NCBI RefSeq assembly: GCF_019334345.1
Contig: NZ_JAHWQX010000001.1
Span: 999,001 to 1,063,000 of the forward strand
DNA: 64,000 bases
From: Neohoeflea coraliihabitans
Lineage (GTDB): Bacteria > Pseudomonadota > Alphaproteobacteria > Rhizobiales > Rhizobiaceae
Reading direction: 5' to 3'
Shown here: piece by piece, positions 51,125 to 58,633 of the stretch
Numbering within the stretch: position 1 is the stretch's first letter
Layout of the letters: every line of letters starts with the position of its first letter
Translations under genes and position numbers: made by a program
The notes under the pieces: generated by a model
Databases searched by the model: none
What the model was told of the DNA's origin: nothing
The model's input: the letters and a program-made list of their open reading frames with translations, nothing else

Positions 51125-52315
51125 TTAAGCGTGTTCTTCGAAGGGCCTTGGATCGGCGTCGCGAAAGACGCCGCCGACAAAGCTGCCCCGGCTTTCAAAC
51201 AGGAAACGCCCTTCCCGCTGCTCGCCGCGCACATCGCTGAAGACGAATGACCGATTGGCTTCCGCCAGCAGCGTGATGTCCGCCGGCACCCCGACCGTGA
51301 GATGCCCGCGGTCATCACGTTGCAGCGCCCGCGCCGGCCGATCGGTGACCATCGCGATCACGGCTTTAAGATCGAGGCCGCACGCCACCAGCTTGCTCAT
51401 CGTGTGCAGCAGATCATAGGCCGGCCCGTCGATGCACAGCGCATGAACGTCGCTCGAGATGATGTCCGGCGGAAAGCCGTCAGCCACCGCATGCTCGGCG
51501 CTCTTGAACCCGAAAGCGCCCATTCCGTGGCCGATGTCGAACAACACACCGCGCTGCCGCGCCGCGCGCAGCGCCGGCAACACTGCCCCCGCCGCATCGA
51601 CCGGTGCATTCGGCGCCGGGCGGAAGCAGTGGGTGAGAACATCACCCGGACGCAACCGCGCGACAATCTCGCCATAGCTCGGCGGCGGCTTGCCGATATG
51701 CGTCATGATCGGCAGGCCGGTGCGCTCCGCCGCCTGCAGCGCCCGGTCGAGCGCCAGAAGCCCGATCTCGCCCGACGTGCCGGGACCGAGCCTGACCTTC
51801 ACCCCGACTGCCACGTCGCGATTGTTCTCGATGGCTGCGACGCAGTGGTCCACCGACAAAAGATCCTCCACCGAGGCTTCGCCAAAGGAATAATCGCGGT
51901 CGAAGGCGAAGATGCCCGGATAGGATATGTTGACATAGGCCAGCGCGCGGAACTGCGAACGGGCAAAGACGAAATCCCGCAAGCCTGCGAAGTTGCCGTA
52001 GCCGGCGCTGCCGGCGTCGACCATCGTCACCACCCCGGAACGGCGCGCCACCGGATCCGGATCAACGCCATAGGCCGTCGCCTTGTGATAGATATGCGTG
52101 TGCAGATCGATGAGGCCGGGGACGACCAGCAGACCGGCCGCATCGACGCGCTGCCGTGCCGCGCCACTCAGGTCCCGGCCGATGGCCGCGATGCGCCCGT
52201 CTTCTATGGCAAGATCGGCAATGCCATCCTGTCCGTTGCGCGGGTCGATCACCCGCCCGCCGGCGATGACCAGGTCATACGGTTCGCGCGCTCCAGCCCT
52301 GCGCTCCTCTACCAT
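51125..52315 (-). CDS. Amidohydrolase/deacetylase family metallohydrolase
   Basis: The 396-residue protein is an amidohydrolase-superfamily enzyme: DLHTHIYHKATAYG with HXH near residue 71, VGVKVRLGPG with the likely carboxylated Lys, THIGKPPPSYGE, THCFRPAPNAPVD, and SSDVHALCIDGP with the metal Asp. It resembles the dihydroorotase-like deacetylases linked to N-acetyl amino acids or acetyl-hydroxy acids. It is the last gene of the IclR-led operon and overlaps the SDR stop by seven bases. With RidA and a D-amino-acid PLP enzyme nearby, an N-acyl-D-amino acid is one possible substrate. Confidence 0.88.
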   Translation of the reverse strand: MVEERRAGAREPYDLVIAGGRVIDPRNGQDGIADLAIEDGRIAAIGRDLSGAARQRVDAAGLLVVPGLIDLHTHIYHKATAYGVDPDPVARRSGVVTMVDAGSAGYGNFAGLRDFVFARSQFRALAYVNISYPGIFAFDRDYSFGEASVEDLLSVDHCVAAIENNRDVAVGVKVRLGPGTSGEIGLLALDRALQAAERTGLPIMTHIGKPPPSYGEIVARLRPGDVLTHCFRPAPNAPVDAAGAVLPALRAARQRGVLFDIGHGMGAFGFKSAEHAVADGFPPDIISSDVHALCIDGPAYDLLHTMSKLVACGLDLKAVIAMVTDRPARALQRDDRGHLTVGVPADITLLAEANRSFVFSDVRGEQREGRFLFESRGSFVGGVFRDADPRPFEEHA

Positions 52316-52980
52316 GGCAGCGGCACCCCCTTGTAGTCATAGAGCTGGCCGGTGTCGTGATTTCCAAGCCGGCTGATCACCATGCGCATTTCTTGCACGC
52401 TCTCAGCCACGGGCACCGCCGCATTGCCGCCGCCACCCGCCGTATCGACCCAGCCGGGATGCAGCGCCGTCACCGTGATGCCGTGCGAAAACAGGTCGAT
52501 TGCCAGGCTACGCACCATCGCATTCAGCCCCGCCTTGCTGGCGCGATACCCATAATGTCCGCCCGACAGGTTGAGCGAGATCGAGCCCATGCGGCTGGTG
52601 ATGGCGATGAAGCGACGCATTTCGCCCGCCTTCAGATTGTCCGCAAAACATTCGATCAGCCGCAGCGGCCCGATCGTGTTGACCTCGTACATCTGCCGCA
52701 CATAGGAAAAATCGAGACTCCCCAATCGCCCGGTGTCGAGACCGATACCGGCATTGGAAATGATCAGGTCGATCGGCCGCTCCCCGATCTCTGCCTTCAG
52801 GGCGGTGAACTGCGCCTCATCGGTCACGTCGAGGGATGCGTGAACCGAGCCGGAGAGCGCGTCAATGCGATTTTCGGGATCGCGGTAGGTGGCGATCACC
52901 TCCCATCCTTCCTGCGCATACTGGCAGGCAAATTCCCGGCCGATGCCGTGGTCGCATCCGGTGATCAGAACGGTTGGCAT
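52309..52980 (-). CDS. Short-chain dehydrogenase/reductase
   Basis: The 223-residue SDR has the cofactor loop VLITGCDHGIGREFA, NAG near residue 77, and the catalytic triad S-Y-K in ITSRMGSISL and GYRASKAGLN (about 128-151). It is compact and lacks extra domains. It lies between the SMP-30 lactonase and the amidohydrolase and overlaps both, so it likely acts with the lactonase: dehydrogenase plus lactonase is the usual entry of sugars into non-phosphorylative pathways. The sugar is unknown. Confidence 0.88.
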   Translation of the reverse strand: MPTVLITGCDHGIGREFACQYAQEGWEVIATYRDPENRIDALSGSVHASLDVTDEAQFTALKAEIGERPIDLIISNAGIGLDTGRLGSLDFSYVRQMYEVNTIGPLRLIECFADNLKAGEMRRFIAITSRMGSISLNLSGGHYGYRASKAGLNAMVRSLAIDLFSHGITVTALHPGWVDTAGGGGNAAVPVAESVQEMRMVISRLGNHDTGQLYDYKGVPLPW

Positions 52981-53882
52981 CGGGCTGCCCCCTTTTTCTC
53001 CGTGAAGTTGTGGTCAAAGCGCGGTTCGACGATGCCCTGCGCCCCGGTGCCGTCGATGCGCAGCAGCTTGCCCGCCTCGGGCCATTCGCTGCGTTCGTTC
53101 TCGGTCAGCATGGCCGTCGCGGTGGTGACATACAGCGATCGCATGTCCGCGCCGCCGAACGTCACCATCGTCGGGTGCTTTGCCGGCACGCTGATGTGGG
53201 CGATCATTTCGCCTTTCGGCGAGAGACAGGCCACCGCCGCGCCGTGCACCAGCGCGCACCAGTAGTTGCCGTCGCGGTCACAGGTGGCACCATCGACCCG
53301 ACCTTCGATTTCGGCGGTCGAGAAGAAGAGCCTCCGATTGCTGATTGCGCCGCTGGCGAGCTCGAAATCATAGACCCAGACCTTTTCATCGCGACTGTCG
53401 GCAAAATACATGCGGCTATCGTCCGGTGAAAACGCGATGCCGTTGCCGATGATGAACCCGTCATCCATTTGCCGCACGCTGAAGTCGCCGTCGAGCCGGT
53501 ACAGGACCGAAGAGCGTCCGAGAAAATCGGAATGAGCGCTGGCGCACCAGTAGCGGCCGGCCCGGTCGCACTTGCCGTCATTGAGCAGAAGTCGCGGATC
53601 GTCTCCCAGCGGATTGACGATCGGTGTCACGGTCTGACCGGCAAGTTCGACATGATTGAACCCGCTGCGCATCCCCGCCACCAGTCCACCGCCGCGGGCA
53701 AAGACGAAAGAGCCGATGTCGCAGGGCATCGCGAAGCTTTCGACGATGCGCGTCTCCGGGTCGATGCGCCGGATTGCCGGAGCAAAGGCATCGACCCAAT
53801 ACAGACGGCCGTCTTCCGCGTTCCACTGCGGCCCCTCCCCGAGAATATCGGGCGTATCGGTCAGGACGTGAACTTCAGGCAC
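52965..53882 (-). CDS. SMP-30/gluconolactonase family lactonase
   Basis: The 305-residue six-bladed propeller protein has the divalent-metal ligands in ILGEGPQWN (Glu near residue 15), LLNDGKCDRAGRYWCAS and GNGIAFSPDDSRMYFADS. Family members open sugar lactones, and sulfogluconolactonase of the sulfo-Entner-Doudoroff pathway belongs here. The start is GTG at 53882, since GGAGG precedes it at seven bases; it overlaps the epimerase stop by eight bases. The operon order epimerase, lactonase, dehydrogenase is characteristic of sugar oxidation. Confidence 0.9.
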   Translation of the reverse strand: MPEVHVLTDTPDILGEGPQWNAEDGRLYWVDAFAPAIRRIDPETRIVESFAMPCDIGSFVFARGGGLVAGMRSGFNHVELAGQTVTPIVNPLGDDPRLLLNDGKCDRAGRYWCASAHSDFLGRSSVLYRLDGDFSVRQMDDGFIIGNGIAFSPDDSRMYFADSRDEKVWVYDFELASGAISNRRLFFSTAEIEGRVDGATCDRDGNYWCALVHGAAVACLSPKGEMIAHISVPAKHPTMVTFGGADMRSLYVTTATAMLTENERSEWPEAGKLLRIDGTGAQGIVEPRFDHNFTEKKGAARCQPF

Positions 53883-54756
53883 ATGCGGCCTCCTCGAAAT
53901 GATAGGTCGCGCCATGACGGATCTGTTCACCCGGCGGCAGACTGATCATCGACGGGCGCGCCGCGAATTCACCGCCATAGCCCGGCGTGTCGCCATGTCC
54001 GGTCCAGCTTTCGATCGACAGGAACGGCGCCTTTCCGCTGGTCCACAATGCGACATGGGAAAACCCTTCATTGCGTACCCGCAGCGCCGACCCGTCGCCC
54101 TGCCGGAAGGTCAGCTCCGCGCTGCGCGCATCGAGAAAACAGACCGCCTCGCCGCCGAGATTGGCCGCACTCAGCGCCATTCGCCGCCCGTGCATCGACA
54201 GGCTGCGACGGTCGCTGGCAAAATAACCCTCTGCCGTGATCTCTGGCACCTCCGCCGATTCGGTCTCTGAGAATTCGACCGTCGCCTGTTCGTCCCCGCC
54301 ATTGATCCGGTCCTGCCAGAGAAACCCTGGATGCAGCCCGGCAGCATACGGCATGGGCGTCTCGCCGCGGTTTTTCACCGTCAGCCGCACGGCAAGCGTC
54401 GGCCCGGAGAGGGCAAACCCCACCTGCAGGCGAAAGGCAAAAGGATAGTGTCGCCGGGATTCCGCTGTGTCGGTCAGGGTAAAGGCAGCGGCCCCGCCGC
54501 CGATGCGCTCGCCCGTAAATCGGCTCGTCGGCGCAAAGCCGTGCACCGGCATCGGATAGCTTCGCCCATCGACGCGAATCTCGCCGCCGGCGCATCGTCC
54601 GACGACCGGAAAGAGAATGGGCGCGCTGCGCGGCCAGGACTCTGTATCGCCCGGCCAGATCAGTTCGCGCCCGCCGACCGACCAGGACTTCAGCTCTGCT
54701 CCGCACGGATCGATTTCCGCTCTTGCCCGACCGGAGCCGATCACCATCCGGTCCAT
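53875..54756 (-). CDS. Aldose 1-epimerase family protein
   Basis: The 293-residue beta-sandwich protein belongs to the mutarotase family (galactose mutarotase-like): GAELKSWSVGGRELIWPGD, FPVVGRC, MPVHGFAPTSRF with the catalytic His, and LHPGFLWQD. It interconverts the anomers of a hexose or a modified sugar before oxidation. Its start overlaps the RidA stop by one base (TGATG). In sulfoquinovose clusters a mutarotase of this type is common; here the substrate is unproven. Confidence 0.87.
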   Translation of the reverse strand: MDRMVIGSGRARAEIDPCGAELKSWSVGGRELIWPGDTESWPRSAPILFPVVGRCAGGEIRVDGRSYPMPVHGFAPTSRFTGERIGGGAAAFTLTDTAESRRHYPFAFRLQVGFALSGPTLAVRLTVKNRGETPMPYAAGLHPGFLWQDRINGGDEQATVEFSETESAEVPEITAEGYFASDRRSLSMHGRRMALSAANLGGEAVCFLDARSAELTFRQGDGSALRVRNEGFSHVALWTSGKAPFLSIESWTGHGDTPGYGGEFAARPSMISLPPGEQIRHGATYHFEEAACA

Positions 54757-55259
54757 CAGGGAAGAATCCGGACGATCATTTCGATCTCGACGGTCATGCC
54801 GTTCGGCAAACTGCCAACCCCGAAGGCCGACCGCGCGTGCCGGCCCCTGTCGTCAAACAGTGCCAGCATCAGATCGGAGCAGCCATCGATGACCTGCGGG
54901 TGATTGGTGAAGTCCGGCGTCGCGTTGACCAGGCCAAGGATCTTGACCACCCGCTCGACCCGTTCGAGCGAGCCCAGCGCATCACGCATCGCGGCCAGCA
55001 AATTGATCCCGGCGAGGCGTGCGTCCTCGCGCCCCTCCTCCAGGCTGATATCGCCGCCAAGCTTGCCTGTGCGACGGCTGCCATCCGGCCGCCGCGGCCC
55101 CTTGCCCGACAGGTAGAGCGACGTGCCGTCGAGCACCCAGTCGACATAGGCGTTTTCCGGCGCCCGCAATTCGGGCAAGACCAAACCGAGGGCTTCCAGC
55201 CGTTCGGCGCTCCCCGGCGCACCCGCATTGGCATCTGAGTGTTGCGTCTCACCGGTCAT
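54756..55259 (-). CDS. RidA/YjgF-type protein
   Basis: The 167-residue protein of the RidA (YjgF/YER057c/UK114) family begins with a short polar tail and contains DWVLDGTSLYLSGKGPRRPDGSRRTGKLGGDISLEEGREDARLAGINLLAAMRDALGSLERV and ends TVEIEMIVRILP. It resembles the Atu1953-like subgroup. RidA proteins hydrolyse reactive 2-aminoacrylate-type enamines released by PLP enzymes. In this locus it would be useful for the D-threonine-aldolase-type enzyme. The conserved Arg of true RidA cannot be placed with certainty, so another imine hydrolase activity is possible. Confidence 0.85.
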   Translation of the reverse strand: MTGETQHSDANAGAPGSAERLEALGLVLPELRAPENAYVDWVLDGTSLYLSGKGPRRPDGSRRTGKLGGDISLEEGREDARLAGINLLAAMRDALGSLERVERVVKILGLVNATPDFTNHPQVIDGCSDLMLALFDDRGRHARSAFGVGSLPNGMTVEIEMIVRILP

Positions 55260-56047
55260 CGATGACCCCCAAGTCTTTCCGAGATCTGTCGTGCCCCCGC
55301 CTTGACCGCCGCGACGATTGCGTCCTGATCCGCCACTTCACCCGACAACCCGGGAACGGAAATGCTCAGCCCGGCGATCACCGACCGCGCATCTCGCACC
55401 GCCGCAGCCACGCAGAACACCAGAGCGTTGTATTCGCGATCGTCGATGGCGTGACCGGCCTGGCGGACGTTCTCCAGTTCGCGGCGGAATGCTTCGGGTT
55501 GCGTGATCGTCTGTGCCGTGTGTACCGGCATTCCCTGCGCCGACAGGATTGCCGCCACAACAGTCCAGTCGAGTTCGGCGCAGATCGCCTTGCCGAGCGC
55601 CGTGCAGTGCACCGGGCGCCGCGAACCGACCTGCGTATTGATTTTCAGGGGCAGATCGGGGGGTTCAACCTTTTCCACATAGACGATCTCCTGGCCGCCA
55701 AGGATCGCCAGTTGCACGGTGTGTCCGAGCCGATCGCTGATGTCCTGCATGATCGGACGAGCGACTTCGCGCAGATCCGCACGCCGACCGGCACGCGAGG
55801 CCATGTCGAAAAGTGCCGGGCCGAGGCCCCAATGTTTGCCGGCGCCCACCTTTTCCGTCAGCCCGTTTTGTTCAAGCGACTTGAGAAACCGCAGCGCCGT
55901 TGCCTTGTGCAGTCCGGTCTTCTCGGTCAGCTCGGTCAGCGTCAGGCCGTCGGGATGATGCGAAAGCACCGTCAGCACTTCGGTGGCGCGATCAATCACC
56001 TGCACTTTCGAGGCGGAAGCATCTTGCACGGCAGGGCTCGTTGGCAT
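55256..56047 (-). CDS. IclR-family regulator of the sugar/amino-acid operons
   Basis: The 263-residue IclR protein has the winged helix (VQVIDRATEVLTVLSHHPDGLTLTELTEKTGLHKATALRFLKSLEQNGL, about residues 14-62) and an effector-binding domain (about 80-255). It is the first gene of its operon and overlaps RidA by four bases. A 17-bp operator (GTTTCA-TAACA-TGAGAC) lies about 100 bp upstream and a similar one sits before the PLP-enzyme operon, so it probably autoregulates and controls both units. Confidence 0.9.
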   Translation of the reverse strand: MPTSPAVQDASASKVQVIDRATEVLTVLSHHPDGLTLTELTEKTGLHKATALRFLKSLEQNGLTEKVGAGKHWGLGPALFDMASRAGRRADLREVARPIMQDISDRLGHTVQLAILGGQEIVYVEKVEPPDLPLKINTQVGSRRPVHCTALGKAICAELDWTVVAAILSAQGMPVHTAQTITQPEAFRRELENVRQAGHAIDDREYNALVFCVAAAVRDARSVIAGLSISVPGLSGEVADQDAIVAAVKAGARQISERLGGHR

Positions 56048-56124
56048 GATTGTCTCGCTTGCGAAGATTACGGCAGAAGCTCATCCCGCCATCACCCTGA
56101 AGCCTAGCCAAAAGCAGAAGAAGT

Positions 56125-56174
56125 TTCAATCTTCAAAATTGAGTTTCATAACATGAGACATTCAATCTTCAAAA
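56125..56174. repeat. 14-bp direct repeat flanking operator B
   Basis: TTCAATCTTCAAAA occurs at 56125-56138 and again at 56161-56174, 36 bp apart, with operator B between. The right copy overlaps the stop codon of the enolase-superfamily gene. It may be a second regulatory motif, or the trace of a duplication. Confidence 0.6.
56143..56159. promoter_or_regulatory. Operator B, IclR-type site (GTTTCA-N5-TGAGAC)
   Basis: The 17-bp site GTTTCA-TAACA-TGAGAC lies 96 bp upstream of the IclR gene start. It shares ten of the twelve outer bases with operator A and has the same 5-base spacer. The location suits autoregulation. Confidence 0.6.
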
Positions 56175-57347
56175 GGCGACCGCGTAAGGCGTCAAGGCCT
56201 GCAGATCCGGCTCGACGCCCAATCCAGCTTCCGCGCAAAGTGTCATGTCACCCTGCTGATCGAGCGCGGGGAAACCCTTGACCAGTTCGTTGCGCAGCGG
56301 GTTGGGATTGGCGTCCACCTCAAGCACGCCGCCGCCGCCCACCGCCGCCAGCAAATGCTGCGAGGCGATGAGACCGATACCGCCGCCCAGCCAGTGCGGA
56401 CACAGAACGACATTTGCCTGCCGGGCCAATTGCCCCACTTCGACGCAACCGCTGAAACCGCCCCATTTGCCAAGATCCGGCTGGACGAACCGGATGCCAC
56501 TTTCGGTGATGTGGCGGTCGAAAGCCTCGAACCCGCGCAGATTTTCCCCGAGCGCCACCGGGACTGGTGATCGCTTTGTCATATCTTGCCAGGCGGTCAT
56601 GGGCACATCGGCCCGCAGTGGCTCCTCGAGCCAGGTCGGATCATAGGCTGAAAGCGCTTCGCTCATCTCCACTGCCGTCTCGAGCGTCCACGCCTGGTTG
56701 GCGTCAATCATGATCGGCGTGTCCGCACCGAGCGTCGCCCGCATCCGTTTCAGATTTTCCAGGTCGCATTCGCGGCCAAAGCCGACCTTCAGCTTGAAGC
56801 GGCGATAGCCTTCATCGCGCTTTCTCGCTGCAAGAACCTCCGGCAGCCGCGCATTGATACCGCTTGCATAGACGGGCACCGCAGCCACCGCCTCATCCCG
56901 GAACATCCGGTAAACCGGAAGCCCGGCGCGCCGCGCCACGAGATCCCAAAGCGCCATGTCGATCCCTGCAATCGCCTGGGCAATCGGCCCCGGCTCGCCG
57001 CTCTGGATGGCCAGCGTTCGGGTCTGCTGCGTCAGCGACCGGAATGCCTCTGACGGGCCCGAAAACTCCTGCCGCTGCAACAAGGGCGCCAGCACCGACC
57101 GGATCAGCCGCGCCCGGTGCTCGGCGCCCACCGCTGGAAAATTGCACCACACTTCCCCCCATCCCGCAACACCATCGGACCCGGTGACACGGACGAACAC
57201 CGCCGGCCGATCGCGCATCTCGCCGAATGAGGTCACAACAGGTTCGGCGATCGGCACGCGGAAGACGTAAGCCTCGACCGCCGCAAGCCGCAGCGTCACG
57301 TCCTGCGCATCTGCGGCAAGACCCGAATGGTTGAATTGATCCGTCAT
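56169..57347 (-). CDS. Mandelate racemase/muconate lactonizing-type acid-sugar dehydratase
   Basis: The 392-residue enolase-superfamily enzyme has KLKVG with the KXK catalytic lysine motif (about residue 190), three metal ligands in MIDANQAWT, WLEEPL and ALGENLRG, and the C-terminal His segment CPHWLGGG preceded by QPDLGKWGG. This is the mandelate racemase subgroup, which includes many sugar-acid dehydratases (galactarate, rhamnonate, gluconate types). It overlaps the LacI regulator gene by four bases and is transcribed with it. Sulfo-ED pathways usually use an IlvD-type dehydratase; none is present here, so this gene may fill that step. Confidence 0.88.
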   Translation of the reverse strand: MTDQFNHSGLAADAQDVTLRLAAVEAYVFRVPIAEPVVTSFGEMRDRPAVFVRVTGSDGVAGWGEVWCNFPAVGAEHRARLIRSVLAPLLQRQEFSGPSEAFRSLTQQTRTLAIQSGEPGPIAQAIAGIDMALWDLVARRAGLPVYRMFRDEAVAAVPVYASGINARLPEVLAARKRDEGYRRFKLKVGFGRECDLENLKRMRATLGADTPIMIDANQAWTLETAVEMSEALSAYDPTWLEEPLRADVPMTAWQDMTKRSPVPVALGENLRGFEAFDRHITESGIRFVQPDLGKWGGFSGCVEVGQLARQANVVLCPHWLGGGIGLIASQHLLAAVGGGGVLEVDANPNPLRNELVKGFPALDQQGDMTLCAEAGLGVEPDLQALTPYAVAF

Positions 57348-58408
57348 GACACCTCCCGCGACCGTTCGGGCGGCGGCGCCGTCGACTCCCGCACCACCAG
57401 TGAAAACCCGATCTCGCGATGCCGAACCGCCGGAATGGTTCCGCTCAGATGTTCGACCAGATAGCGGCCGGCGCGCACCCAGATCTCGTCAATCGGGATA
57501 TGGATCGTCGTCAGGCTCGGCTGCAGGTGGCGGCTCCACTCGAGATCGTCGAACCCCACCACCGACAAGTCTCCCGGTACGGCAAGGCCGAGCCGTTTTG
57601 CTTCGACGATGACGCCATAGGCGATGACGTCATTGCCGCACACCAACGCCGTTGGCCGGTCCGCGCGCGTTAGGAGTGTCCGCGCCGCCTGGCGCGCGTC
57701 GTCCAGCTGATAGGCCACCTCCACGACCCAATCCTCGGGCGGCCTGCATCCGGCGGTCTCGAGCACTTGCATCACGCCGCCGATACGCGCCTGCGCGCGA
57801 TCGTTGTTGCGCTGCAGGGCGGACAGCACACCGACGGCGCGATGTCCGAGTTCGACGAGATGGCGGGTGATGCGCTCCCCCGCCGCGAAATTATCGATCC
57901 CGACACTCGGATACGGCTTGTCGGGCTCGTAGACGCCGACATTGACGAATGGCACCGGCTTGCTGTCCAGCAGTGCGCGCACATCCGGATGTCGCGCGTC
58001 TCCGCGAAGAATCAATCCATCGACACCGCGGCTGACCAGATTGCGCACCTGCTTCAGTTCCACATCGAGATCGTATTCATTGGTTGCCAGGAGCAAGAGA
58101 TAGTCCTGCGTTGACAGGTAGGATTGCAGCGCCTGCAGACCCTTGGCGAACATCGCATTGTCGACGGTCGGCACGATCGCCCCGATTGTCCGCGTTCGCC
58201 GCGACGACAGGGCACGCGCCGAGGCGTCGGGGATATAGCCGATTGCGGCAATGGCCTCCGCGATTCGCGCGCGCAGCGCCGGCCGGACCGCACCCGGCGT
58301 GTTCAGCGCCCGCGAGACCGTGGCGGTCGAGACCCCCGCGCGCTTGGCCACCGCCCGGATCCCGACTTCCTTGTCCTCGCCTCCGCTGCCATCTTCGGCA
58401 TCGCTCAT
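57344..58408 (-). CDS. LacI-family regulator
   Basis: The 354-residue protein has a LacI helix-turn-helix (about residues 17-60, VGIRAVAKRAGVSTATVSRALNTPGAVRPALRARIAEAIAAIGYIPDASARAL) and a periplasmic-binding-protein-like effector domain ending in a dimerisation region. ATG 58408 has a GGAG site; the GTG at 58441 would add 11 residues and has no clear site, so it is a weaker choice. The gene is in an operon with the enolase-superfamily dehydratase and divergent from the aldehyde dehydrogenase. It probably represses both through the operator at 58535. Confidence 0.9.
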   Translation of the reverse strand: MSDAEDGSGGEDKEVGIRAVAKRAGVSTATVSRALNTPGAVRPALRARIAEAIAAIGYIPDASARALSSRRTRTIGAIVPTVDNAMFAKGLQALQSYLSTQDYLLLLATNEYDLDVELKQVRNLVSRGVDGLILRGDARHPDVRALLDSKPVPFVNVGVYEPDKPYPSVGIDNFAAGERITRHLVELGHRAVGVLSALQRNNDRAQARIGGVMQVLETAGCRPPEDWVVEVAYQLDDARQAARTLLTRADRPTALVCGNDVIAYGVIVEAKRLGLAVPGDLSVVGFDDLEWSRHLQPSLTTIHIPIDEIWVRAGRYLVEHLSGTIPAVRHREIGFSLVVRESTAPPPERSREVS

Positions 58409-58534
58409 CGACAGATTGCTCCATCCCGTAATCGTTTTCACTGACGGTTAGCAGGAGAAGACCGAAATTTTCCCCGCTTTCGCAGCCGCTTTAAAGGATT
58501 TACCGCCGCCTTGACGCCAATGCAAGATGCCCAT

Positions 58535-58550
58535 ATGTAAACGGTTACAT
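58535..58550. promoter_or_regulatory. LacI-type operator between LacI and the aldehyde dehydrogenase
   Basis: ATGTAA-ACGG-TTACAT is a near-perfect palindrome with 6-bp arms, of the general LacI-family form with a central CG. It lies in the gap between the divergent LacI and aldehyde dehydrogenase genes. Confidence 0.6.
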
Positions 58551-58633
58551 TTGTGCAGCACTCAACTCCGATGGCGCACATCCGCCGAGGATTGCCGCCC
58601 ACGCCTGCCAGAAAATATGGGGGAAATGAAGCG

